From NCBI RefSeq assembly GCF_003171515.1, contig NC_089394.1:1426001-1490000 (forward strand): 64,000 bases of DNA, read 5' to 3'. Positions within the stretch are counted from its first letter, which is position 1. Each line of letters starts with the position of its first letter. The translations under genes and the position numbers were made by a program. Source of the DNA: Pyrenophora tritici-repentis. Lineage: Eukaryota; Ascomycota; Dothideomycetes; Pleosporales; Pleosporaceae. Below the pieces are notes generated by a model. The model was not told where the DNA came from. It ran no database searches and saw only the letters and a list, made by a program, of their open reading frames with translations. Shown piece by piece: positions 54,439 through 64,000 of this stretch.

Positions 54439-56423
54439 GGCCTTCCCTAGCACTAGCATAACGTTTCCAGGTCACGGCTCATGGCAACCAGGGAGCGCAG
54501 GTGGGACACAACTCTGGCGCTATCGCGAACCACTTCTACGTTCCTGCTGGTAGGTACCCGCTCCCGCCTTGACAGCGCTGCGCTAACCATGCACTGTCTC
54601 TTCAGAGCGTCCCGAGACTCCCCCACAGCCTTCGTGCTCCATGCCCTTCCGCCGCGATCCTGACTTTGTCGACCGCGGCACGCTGCTCGACCAGATCCGC
54701 CAACGATGTGCTACGCCAGCATCTCGCGTCGCGCTGGTGGGCCTCGGCGGGGTGGGATAGGTTCGGTGGAAGAGCATCACCCTAGTGCTCGCATGTCGCA
54801 TGTTGCATGTCGCATCTAACGTAGACACAGAAAGTCGCAGCTAGCTATCGAGCACTGCTACCGCACCGCCGAGCAGTCACCAGACACGTGGGTGTTCTGG
54901 GCGCACGCGAGCAACACGGCGCGACTCGAGCAGAGCTTCCGCGAGATCGCTGATCAGGTCAAGGTTCGCGGGCAGAAGGACCCGCAAGCGGATGTATTCA
55001 AGCTAGTGCACGACTGGCTGCGCGATGCGAAGAACGGACGGTGGCTGTTGGTGCTAGACAATGCGGACGATGCTGCTGTGCTCTCTCCGACAGATGGCGG
55101 CAGCGGTCTTTCGGCAGCATCTATCGAGGTATCTGCCTTCGAGCAGGCATGGCGCTGTCCTTGTAACGAGTCGGACAAAGCGCGCAGCGATGCAGGTTGC
55201 AGAGGATAGTGACGTTATACTCATTAAGCCAATGTACGATGCAGCTGCACACGCTCTGCTCCGCAAGAAGCTAGGAGACGTAGACGAAGAAGACGGCAGC
55301 ATCGCTACACTAGCTATAACGCTCGATCACATGCCGCTTGCTCTCGTACAGGCGGCAGCATACATTCGAGAGTGAGCGCCGCGGTGCTCTGTGCGGCAGT
55401 ACCTAGAGGAGTACCGGCAGAGCGATCGCAGAAAGACAAGTCTGCTAAACCAGAAGGCGGGTCACCTTCGTCGAGACGCAGCAGCCAGTAACTCAGTCCT
55501 GTTAACCTGGCAAATCTCGTTCGACCACATACGGAAGACTAGACAGTCAGCAGCAGGCCTGCTTTCGCTGATGAGCTTCTTTGACCGACAGGGGATCCAG
55601 GAAGCTCTACTCCACCGACAGAGCAGCGCAGCAGACGACGGGTTTGAAGAGGATGTGCTAGCCCTGCGAGACTACTCGTTCATCACGGTAACTAGAGATG
55701 CAGACACGTTTGAGATGCATAGCCTAGTGCAGCTAGCGACACGCACGTGGCTAGAAAACGAAGGGCAGCTAGACAAGTGGAGGGAGCAGTTTATCTCGAA
55801 CCTGTGCGCAGAGCTGCCGACAGGAGAGCACGAAAACTGGAAAAAGTGCGAAGCGCTATTTCCACACGCACAGGCGGCATTAGCACAGCAGCCTAAAAGT
55901 AGAGTCACGAAAGAAGCGGGCGCTATTACTGTACAGGGCGGCATGGTACGCGTGGCAACGGGGAAGAGCAGGCGAGGCAGAGCAGATGGCAATGATATCG
56001 ATGGAGGTCAGGATTGAAGAGCTTGGGGAAGACGATGCGGAGACGTTGAACAGTATGGACGCGGTAGGACTAGTTAGAAGGCTTGGGGGCAAGTACGAAG
56101 AGGCCGAGGCGATGCACCGCCAGACGCTGGCGCGAAAGGAGAAGGTGCTTGGGTATGAGCATCCACACACGCTGACGAGCGTATACTGTCTTGCCTATCT
56201 TCTTGCACATCAAGATCACTACAATGAAGCCCTTGCTCTATACAAGAGAGCATGCGCTGGGTACGAAGCTGTGCTTGGGAAGGATCATCCGACCACGCGT
56301 GCGTGTCACCAGCATTACGCTGACGCGCTTGCATCACACGAGCAGCACCAGCTTACTATCCTTCCTATAAGTACAGATAGCAGCGCACGTACACATGCAA
56401 GTAAACGATCGAGGCTAGTGTGA
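54439..56423 (+). pseudogene. NB-ARC-TPR STAND gene, frameshifted
   Basis: The order matches fungal NB-ARC-TPR proteins. A short N-terminus (MAFPSTSITFPGHGS) starts at 54439. A RPETPP...PFRRDPDFVDR linker follows, then the P-loop VALVGLGGVG split by an intron from KSQLAIEHCYR. The kinase-2 motif WLLVLDNADD, the winged-helix part (ALRDYSFITVTRDAD) and TPRs (EAEAMHRQTLARKEKVLGYE; ALALYKRACAGYEAVLGKDH) complete it. Lesions seen: a frameshift near 54500; a lost GT donor after the P-loop (ATAGGT at about 54757 where GTAGGT would restore phase); a frameshift near 55100; an in-frame TGA at 55373; and a frameshift near 55915. Family role: ligand-triggered cell-death or incompatibility signalling. This copy should be dead. 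Confidence 0.8.
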
Positions 56424-56973
56424 GGGCTAGCAAAGATAGGCATCAGAAGATTAAAGTCGTCTGCGAAGTAGAGATAACAAACAGATCCCGTAACAACATC
56501 TAACTATATTAATTACCCTAAGCTAATTCCAATACTACTGCGGGGCTATATATAGCTAAGCCTTGACCTCTATTAATTATTATTTGCACTAGAAACAGGC
56601 GCCCGTGAATGCTATAGTCGCGAGCAGAATCGGTTTCTGGTTTTGCGCTTCGACTTGTTCTCACCGCACGGTCTTTTTAACAAGGGTCATTCCTATGTTG
56701 TGTTAGCGTGCTAGAAGGGGGTATGTGGAGCCTCTATTAATGTGTGCCTGTCGAAATGCAATCGCTATGGCCCTCTACCTATGTATGACTACTTGCGGTA
56801 CATTGCATCTGAAACGACTGATCTAGACATAGGTGCCCGTTAACTGTGGCTTCTGGGCCCGATATCGCTAAGAACTTTATGAAAATTACTAGAAAGCAGA
56901 AATTCTTTGGCAACTTATATATCGTGTCGAATCATCTTCGTGATGGAGAAATTGCAGGGACTAGTGCAATGTT
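56424..56973. other. Intergenic stretch, no gene seen
   Basis: AT-rich spacer between the NB-ARC pseudogene and the convergent CorA-like gene. Confidence 0.4.
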
Positions 56974-58744
56974 CTAGTTTATTTCGATATCCTCCAGTTT
57001 TTCTCGTCGTCCCCAAATCATTTTGGTCAATCCATTGGAAAAATTCGAACCTGTATCTTGTACCATGCTATCCAGCTTGATATGAGGGTACTTGTTTTGA
57101 TAACGATTCTTTTCCCGATGCCACCATGTACGCCAAACCAAAAGCACTGCAACGGTCAGAGGCACACTAACTACCCAATATATCCAAAAATGTTTTGAGA
57201 GAATTTCAGTTTCTTCATCTGGATTTGATGATTTTGCCTTGGTTTCAGCCTGCCAATCGAACATTGACGCACTGAACAGTGTCTTTTTGGTAAACAATCT
57301 GGTTAGTTACAGCTGTTCTTGTTGTTTTGACTAAGACGATTTATACGTACAGCTATGAAGGTTGGAGGCAAAAAGATAGTGGTAACAAAAGCAAGAGCTT
57401 TCATTGCAACACTATCAAGCCCTGTGGTCGCCGCGATTGTTGAATTGACGTTGCTGTCCATTTGGGCGACCATATTGTACAGCTAAAGCAGCTGGTCAAA
57501 ACTTAAATTAATTGTTGAAAATATTGAATCTCTTACCACATTGAATTGTATATCCAGTCTGGCCTTTATCGCCTCCGTGTGTTCTAAAATTGAGGTAGCA
57601 AGAGTGGACAAGGTCTCAATAGTGTTCTCCAGCTTTGGCTCGCTATCTTGCGTCGAATCGGTGAACTCTTGGATATCTTTAGAGATATCTCGCAGGAATT
57701 GGCAGTATCTTTTACTCCATCTTAAGTTTCCAACCAAAGTGGCCGCATCAGTAGCAATAGTGTTGATCTCAGTGATGGTCCTGAGTCGTTTCTCAGGCGC
57801 CATGTTTAGACTCAAGGCTCCAAAATCCAATGGTATTAAAGCGTTGCCGTTTCTTCCGGCCACCGTAACTCCTTGTTGTTTTTCCATTTTTCCTGTTCTA
57901 GGAGAAAGATCCCATCCTTTGTACATATCCGCATGGTAGACGTAGTCTTCAAGTAGAATTACCGGTAACAGCAATGGATGTCTCCAATCAGAAATTGCTG
58001 ATTCGATGAGCTTACTAACCCGGGGACCATGAGGTTCTAGATAGCTGGGACGCTCCATAGTACCCATGGACTCTTTCCATTGCTTGTCATTAAACATATT
58101 CCAGCCGAACATGAAGCCGAATGTGACGTGTGTTTTGAAAGAGTGTGTCAAGCAGAGGCCGTAATTTGCAACCTGGTACATCTGTGGAACCTTGATTGTG
58201 ATAACTAACTTTTATGTCAGATTTCCCGAGTTTGTAAGTCGTGGTAATTTGGCCTTACCGAGCTTTTCGGGGTTTTGACCACGAGCCGAAGGACAAAAGT
58301 AGTAGGAGTGGCCACCTCCATTGAACTTGAATATTGGAAGCATTTCAATCGGAAGACCAAACTTATCTTCGATAGCCAACAAGGAAGCCTTGCTTAAGCC
58401 AAAGTGGAGAGGTTGAAACTTAACTCGCTCACAAATGAGTAGTCTTATGCTGCCTTCTTCCTTTCCAAGACGAGAATCAGTGGGTTGGAAGAAGCGGCCC
58501 CTTTGGTGTAGCCAATCATCTACATCCAGGTCGCTTAGATCTCCATCCCGATAAGTTTTGCTTGGAGGTGCATCTGCTGCAGTTTCTAAGGTTAATGTAC
58601 TGATCGAAACAAAGTAATTCTGAGGCTATTTTCGTTTAGCCTACCTGTATTTGCAAAAGTCCGGGCTTCGATATACCGAAGCTGCCCTTCTCCAGGCTTC
58701 CACTTAGACTCATCCAGCACTTTCTGCCGTTGCAGATTGAACAT
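56974..58744 (-). CDS. CorA-like membrane protein (511 aa)
   Basis: Exons 58744-58645, 58585-58259, 58204-57537, 57482-57351 and 57282-56974 join in phase (introns about 54-68 nt; donors GTAGGC, GTAAGG, GTAAGA, GTACGT). The long soluble N-terminal part includes FGLPIEMLPIFKFNGGGHSYYF and helical segments rich in Glu/Thr/Ile (LENTIETLSTLATSILEHTEAI). The C-terminus has two membrane spans: FVTTIFLPPTFIATLFSASM and FWIYWVVSVPLTVAVLLVW. This is the CorA/MRS2-like topology used by a large fungal family whose members usually lack the GMN ion-selectivity motif, as here. Magnesium transport should therefore not be assumed. It lies beside the NB-ARC pseudogene inside the 53.5-59.8-kb inverted repeat. 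Confidence 0.7.
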
Positions 58745-59451
58745 TGCTTCTTCTGGGCTTCAATGGAAATGAACTGAAGAAGCTTAGTGATGAGCAGCGG
58801 ACTTTGAGTCTGTCAGACAGTGCACAAGCCTTTTAACTTATCCGTCTGCGTGCGTTAATTTGCCGAGCGAGGGTTTAGGTCGAAAGCAGTTGACCGGTCA
58901 GCCTGCAAATGAGTGGCACAGACGACTCACCGGTTGGCCATGCAAGATAGCATTACCCTTGCAAGCCGCTGAGTTAGTCCTAGGCAACCATGTGCTGATC
59001 TGTCCATGCGGCAAGACCAAATCGAATTGCGAAATGGGAAATCAATTCTGCCCATGACTGTAACACTAAGTTGCTAAGAGCCCATTTTTTTTATATCTAA
59101 ATGGTATTTGCGGATGAAGCACAGGGGCCAAGCCTGTTTTGCGGTAACGTTGATTGATTACCCCGCGGTCCTTTCAGAGAGCTGTGCGCTGAGGATAAAT
59201 CGTGTGCAGGAACCGGAAGCCGATTTCGATCAGCACCGTAGTACGATGTCTGAGCATATATTTGAGCACGTTAGACCGCGCCAGATAACGAGCGAGTCAT
59301 GCTCAGCCTTAGCCGCTAGCCGGGTGGCGTGCTAATAGAATACCACTAAGCCTCTTACAGAATTTCTGTACGGGTTGTAAGTAATGCGCCTTAGCGGTCA
59401 ATCCTGCTCTGCATATCAACATACCTACACAACAGCGCCACGACTAAAGAT
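58745..59451. other. Intergenic stretch, no gene seen
   Basis: Promoter side of the CorA-like gene. ORFs such as 58860-59057 have no supporting signals. Confidence 0.4.
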
Positions 59452-59769
59452 GCCGTAGCACTTCGCTCGGGATATACTATTTGCATATTTTAAAATAGAA
59501 CTATAGACTCTCAGCTATATGCATACAACCTCTAGCGCATCCGAGGCTGACCGAGCCAGGGCTGGCATACATACCCGTAGCGAATTATAGTATTGCTAGC
59601 CACACAAGAGCTTCGTTGCAAAGAGATGATATATAAGAGATACTTGAGAGTAAAGGTCTCTATCCCGGGATTCTGCACGTTTCTTATCGGTGGCTGCGTT
59701 TGTTGTGGTGAAGAGTATGGCTGGCATGCCGCCACGCAGGGTTTTCCGCCACACGTGGAGGGATAGTAG
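59452..59769 (-). repeat. Right arm of the 6.3-kb inverted repeat
   Basis: Reverse-complement partner of 53488-53802, diverged by substitutions. The two arms face each other around the NB-ARC-TPR pseudogene and the CorA-like gene. Confidence 0.7.
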
Positions 59770-60101
59770 TAAGTATACAATCCATCAGATCACCACATTC
59801 CATTACTCTTCTTTAGTACCTAGAGTAAGCCAACGCGATTGCACAGGAGCATATACACAGTGCATTAATAGATTAGCTAGTCTTGTACATCCTATCGCAT
59901 TCAAAGTCAAAAATTGCAGCGGTCTTCACCTTGTTGTCCAAGATTCTGTTCGCGACGATTATTTGAGCGAAGCACGCATCACAGTTTAGAAGACTAGCAT
60001 TATCAGTACAGTATCTTGAAGTATAGCTAGTAGAGCTGCTGAAGCCATAGTATACAAGAACAGCAGAGTCAATGCCTAGTCTCACCTGCGGCCATGTGTC
60101 A
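59770..60101. other. Intergenic stretch, no gene seen
   Basis: 3' side of the methyltransferase gene. No repeat or RNA gene recognised. Confidence 0.35.
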
Positions 60102-61232
60102 TCAGCCCTTGCGCAGGACCACCATAGTGCCAAGCTGCTCATGCTCTGCCAACTCCGCCAGCACGCCGTCTGGCAAATCCCTGTTGCCTTCCACAACCCT
60201 CGCTGCGAAGTGAGCAGCTCTCGCCTGCATATTCATTACCATGGAGTAGTCCTGCTGATGCGAAGACATGGACGACCAGTTAGGGATGATGCGCCTAAGC
60301 GCGGTCTCGTTGGCGCGGCCAATGCATGCGTACCCATGCTGCACGGCGTCCTGCAGTTGTGCGTAAATCTCCTCATTAGACATACGGTCAAGCGCAGCCT
60401 GCGGAAGCGACCGGCCGAGAACAGGTAGGCCAAAGCAATCGCCTTTGCCTATAGGGCGGGAAGTGTCGACCAGAAAGCCTGCAGCTATCGCGGCGTCGCG
60501 CGCTTGTTGAGCGGCCGTCACCCAGAATCGATTGGGAGCCATCTGCATAGCGAAGTGTACCTGCCTGAGCGGAAGAGAAGGATCTTGGGGGACAGGGACG
60601 CGAGGCGTATCGGTGATCTGTATGAGAAGGATGGAGCCGGGAGCTTCGGTGTGACCGGTGGACCTGAATTGCACAGGAACGGTTGTCTCAGCAGGCGTGG
60701 GCGCGATGTCCGTGAAGCGGGCGGACATGGTGATGATAAGGCGTCCAGTAGGCTTGAGCAGTTTGCGTAAGTTGCGAAGCAGTTGAAGACGTTGGTCGGC
60801 TGGAATCGTCTTGAGTAGGTGAAGGGCGAAGATACAATCGAACGTCTCGGGCGCCCCAGGCAGCGCGGCGATACGATTTTTTAGAGCACCATCAGTGACG
60901 TTTGCGCACAGAAGATGGACTTGCTGTTGGGGAGTTCCTTGAGGAGGCACAGTGAGGCCCGCGTGGTTGAGCTGCCAAGGGATATCGATGGTAAGAAAGC
61001 CCTGCACAGCATCCACGGCGACGCAGAACCCAGCGCCAACCGCCCGCTTCGCATCGGCGATCAATCGGCCACTACCGGCACCAATTTCGAGGACGCTCTG
61101 TCCAGGCTGTAGGGAGGCTAGCTCCAGAGCGCGCTGTCCGTCTGGGCGATGGGAAGGATCCAAGTAGTCGTGAAGGCCAACCATGCACTGGAAGGCGTTG
61201 TCAATCTCGGGAATTGTGCGATAGTACACCAT
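60102..61232 (-). CDS. SAM-dependent methyltransferase (376 aa)
   Basis: The start at 61232 (MVYYRTIPEIDNAFQCMVG) is chosen because the open frame upstream (to 61583) is Ser/Thr/Pro-rich and leader-like. An organelle-targeting extension cannot be excluded. The class I fold begins with the glycine-rich SAM motif VLEIGAGSGRLIADA, followed by the acidic strand end FCVAVDAVQG, then CANVTDGAL, TFDCIFALHLLKTI (motif IV-like) and LRKLLKPTGRLIITMS. It therefore transfers methyl groups from S-adenosylmethionine. The substrate is unknown, and the C-terminal third is not typical of UbiE-type quinone enzymes. No biosynthetic cluster partner is adjacent. Confidence 0.8.
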   Translation of the reverse strand: MVYYRTIPEIDNAFQCMVGLHDYLDPSHRPDGQRALELASLQPGQSVLEIGAGSGRLIADAKRAVGAGFCVAVDAVQGFLTIDIPWQLNHAGLTVPPQGTPQQQVHLLCANVTDGALKNRIAALPGAPETFDCIFALHLLKTIPADQRLQLLRNLRKLLKPTGRLIITMSARFTDIAPTPAETTVPVQFRSTGHTEAPGSILLIQITDTPRVPVPQDPSLPLRQVHFAMQMAPNRFWVTAAQQARDAAIAAGFLVDTSRPIGKGDCFGLPVLGRSLPQAALDRMSNEEIYAQLQDAVQHGYACIGRANETALRRIIPNWSSMSSHQQDYSMVMNMQARAAHFAARVVEGNRDLPDGVLAELAEHEQLGTMVVLRKG

Positions 61233-61779
61233 GGCGACGGGGGGAATCGGGCCAAGTGTGGATGGTGAGGTTGAGCTGAGATAGGATCGGGAGGCTCGAA
61301 TGTTGGGAGTATAAGAAGTTAGTGTCGCAGAAGTAGAGAGTATATATTGGTGAAACAATGTTAAGGTGGATGGTGAGAGAGTTGACGTTGAAGGGAGCAG
61401 GGACATAGATCCCGTCTTGATATTGAAGAGTGCGGTGACATGTGAGGTGATAGTTGACTTCACATTGGCTTGTGGTAGATGAAATCGTGTATGAGTGGTA
61501 AAGGTAAGATTAATCCTGAAGAACTTTCGGCAGCTAATTGAGCTTGAAGGTGATGTTGGAGTGGCAAAATTCTGAAGCTCCAATCTAACTACAACTGACT
61601 ACAGTAAGTTACAGTATATTCCTTAGTTGCGCCTGTGCAACTGTTACGCAACCACCAAAGCGCGATTAGAATAACTAGCAAAACATGTCGCTGGGCTTGT
61701 GCTCTGCTCAATTGTCTCTACGATCTAAAAAGCTCTAGGCAAAAGATATAGTTAGATGTGTCACGAAATCCGAGCCTAC
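61233..61779. other. Leader region of the methyltransferase gene
   Basis: The open frame continues to 61583 upstream of the chosen start but has leader-like composition. No other feature seen. Confidence 0.35.
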
Positions 61780-61907
61780 CCGAGGCGAAGCTGGTATAGA
61801 CTTACAGCGATTGTTAGAGTGTAACTTAGGAAGAAAGCGAAGTGTTAAAGGTCAAAGTACTCATTTGTCTCAGCACAGTGGGTGTCCCAGCACTTAGGGA
61901 CGGACGT
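61780..61907 (-). repeat. Solo copy of the TA-bounded inverted-repeat end
   Basis: On the minus strand, just inside a TA, it reads ACGTCCGTCCCTAAGTGCTG, then GGGACACCCACTGTGCTGAGAC and AAATGAGTACTTTGAC. This is the same terminus as the arms at 17743 and 23487. Similarity continues weakly (TCGCTTTCTTC, GTAAGTCTATAC). No partner arm was found within the window. Confidence 0.65.
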
Positions 61908-62049
61908 TAGTTTTGTCTCACTTGTAACTAATGTATCTCGACATAATTAGGCTAGAAACAGGAATATATACATTATTACTAATCTATCCATGCAGTATGA
62001 AATTCGATAGTACATCGCAAGCAGGATTTGACTAGTCATGAGAAGCTAT
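61908..62049. other. Short spacer downstream of the patatin gene
   Basis: No gene or repeat recognised. Confidence 0.3.
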
Positions 62050-64000
62050 TCAAATGAATTCTTGTTTCACCCGCATTCGCTTTGAGCTGTACTTACGCTC
62101 ATAGGGCTCAGAAACGCTTGGACGTTTCAAAGGGATTGCAGGTAGTGGCTTTTCGCACGTCATGTGGTCTATAGTACCGAAGGGTCGCTCAAGATTCTGA
62201 CCATTGATTAATTTCGCCAAGGTAGTTGGGAAACCACTTATTAGTCTTGGAGTACTCGTAATGCCTCGAATGGAGAACGCGATAACCTCGTCCATTGTCT
62301 CGGCACGGAATGTGATCCGTCTTTTGAATGGAGGGAGTCCTTTGGGAATAGTCTGAATACAGCGAACGGGGTTTCCCTGGACGAGAAACCATGAAGAGGT
62401 TTCGAGCAGTTGCTCATACAAATAGCGTAGACCTTCTCGAGGCAGGTCAAGGCGACAATATATGTACCCTAAGCACAGGTAACTACCTCCCTCTAGTTTA
62501 GGTAGTGCATCTAGTTCAAAGTAGAACATTGAAGCTAGCATCAAGTCAATTACCGCTGTTATAGTACCTCCATCGTTTTGGATCTTCCGTGTGGTAATAG
62601 CCTTAAGATTCGGTATCTGAAGTGCATCATCCAAGCTCGGCTCTGGGCCAGTAAACTGTACATTAAGTCGATGGTATTTATGCCGTATGTTGAGATCTAG
62701 GGAGTTGTAAAACCGTTTCCATGCATCTTCGCCGTTCAAGTTACGCATAAAGCTATTGAACAAGCGCACGTAAAATCGGGATCTCGTGATCCCGAGATCT
62801 ACGGCATCCGCTGACGTTCCGGTCCCAAGCGATAAAGCAAAATCGGGGTATGGTTTCGCCGGCCATATGAAACGAGCTTCCCATTGAGCGATGCTCGCTG
62901 GATTATTGTGTTGAAGCCCTCCATCCTGAAACATCCCCAAGCTGCGGACCGCCTGAGGTTTGAAAAACCAAGGTGCGGCTGATGTACAGCATGCCCTGAA
63001 ATCGTCAGACTATGCAAACCTTGCGATTGAAGGACACTTACGCATCACTGACAGAGATATCATCCTGCGCTTTTTCAGCGCGAACAACATCATATCCTAA
63101 TAGTCGTAAGCTAAAGCTGTCACAGTGAAGATATCTACTGACCGATGTTATCAGGACGCTTCCCCCCGTTGTAGTTAGTGAACAACCACGGTAGCGAGTC
63201 ATTAACAGCTGTTGTAGTGACAGCTACTTTAGTGTCGTTTCTCAACGGATTGAACATCTGCAGTGGGGAGTCGAATGTTTTCCTGAAAGCTTCTTGTACT
63301 GCTGCGAGACTATACTGGCCATCTTCGACATATGCCACGAGAAGTTGAAGCGCTCTTGAAATCAGTGCTTTTCGCTTGCCAAACGTTTTGGCTGCTACTT
63401 GCTCGAATCTTTGTATAGACTCAGCAGCGCTCCATTGCAGCAAGAACATACCAATGACAACAAGACCGCCTATCATTATTAGTTTGAGACTGAGTAATTT
63501 TTTAATATTCTTACCAGCCGATGTTCCACATACAAAGTCGAAGTTATCCTTCGCAGCGCATCCAAACGGGGCAAGTAAGCTGTCGAGATGTTGAAGGAAG
63601 GTCAGAGGTATCACTCCTCTGACACCACCCCCGTCGACACTCAGAATCCGTATACCCGCTGTCGGGGGGACGAATCGAAAAATTGAGTTTTTGTAATTCA
63701 CGCCACATAGGACGCATTCTGGAAGCTCATATGTGTTTCTCTCGGAGTGGGAGCGACGTCCGAATATCCGAATACACGGGTCACATAGAGCGTGACTACA
63801 TGGAAGAACCTTTTCTGGCATACGCGAGAAGCAACAGAAACACGATCGATGGCTTTTGAGGTCCGCTAAGTGGGTGTGATTCGCGTTCAATACCTCACGG
63901 TGCACATCGCTAGCAGATTGTGCGCCATCCTCGTACTTCGCAAAGATGACTCGAAACTCATGTAGTACAGCAGAGACGAACTTGCGCTGTATCTCCCTGT
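62050..64000 (-). CDS. RING-like/patatin phospholipase protein, 5' end outside the window
   Basis: The frame is open to the right edge, so the N-terminus is missing. Visible exons are 64000-63515, 63469-63143, 63096-63042 and 62995-62050, joined in phase by introns of 45-46 nt (GTAAGA, GTCAGT, GTAAGT donors). A Cys/His cluster (CFCCFSRMPEKVLPCSHALC ... CVLCG) resembles a RING or B-box finger. The patatin domain follows: oxyanion loop VDGGGVRG, nucleophile elbow CGTSAGG split by an intron, then a hydrophobic strand. The catalytic aspartate lies in FQDGGLQHNNP, the DGG motif. Patatin enzymes hydrolyse acyl esters of phospholipids, and fungal versions also serve in STAND-linked cell death. All catalytic residues appear present. 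The C-terminus ends in a basic patch. Confidence 0.8.

Noticed and set aside
60504..61167. Plus-strand ORFs opposite the methyltransferase gene
   Set aside because: Antisense shadows; the minus strand has a complete SAM-binding motif series.

Overview
The window looks like an accessory, transposon-rich region of a filamentous ascomycete genome, most likely a Dothideomycete (Pleosporales-type). The basis is short introns (about 45-68 nt, GTANGT donors, CTAAC/CTGAC branch sites), a NACHT-WD40 and an NB-ARC-TPR gene, a RING-patatin, a CorA-like protein, an Est1-type protein, a fungal PD-(D/E)XK protein, hAT elements and RIP-like decay. The lineage call is inference. No rRNA, tRNA, CRISPR or prokaryotic operon structure was seen.

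Layout. 0-10 kb: small orphan genes, two tandem polytopic membrane-protein genes (3.7-6.9 kb) and a long 884-aa orphan. 10-17.7 kb: a cupredoxin-type secreted protein, a 20-bp minisatellite, a decayed 3.1-kb hAT element, a perfect foldback MITE and a pogo-like relic. 17.7-24.8 kb: a NACHT-WD40 gene enclosed by TA-bounded inverted repeats of about 330-350 bp, followed by the relic of a second NACHT gene carrying a MITE. 25-38 kb: an Est1-type gene and several spliced orphan genes, with a 332-bp inverted-duplicated MITE. 38-42.9 kb: an orphan gene split by an apparently intact 2.7-kb hAT transposon and again by a 128-bp MITE, both with perfect 8-bp target duplications. 43-53.3 kb: orphan genes, one of them cut by a MITE, an F-box-like gene and two predicted restriction-fold proteins. 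53.5-59.8 kb: a second inverted-repeat-bounded segment holding a broken NB-ARC-TPR gene and a CorA-like membrane gene. 60-64 kb: a SAM methyltransferase and a RING-patatin phospholipase that runs off the right edge.

How it fits together. NACHT-WD40, NB-ARC-TPR and patatin proteins belong to families used in fungal self/non-self recognition and programmed cell death, but no operon-like unit is evident. The clearest signals are the effects of mobile DNA: two receptor-like loci lie inside inverted repeats, and at least two genes are interrupted by clean hAT-type insertions whose excision in silico restores open, in-phase reading frames. Exon structures were assembled by hand from splice signals and frame continuity. 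Family names come from recognised motifs, not from database searches.
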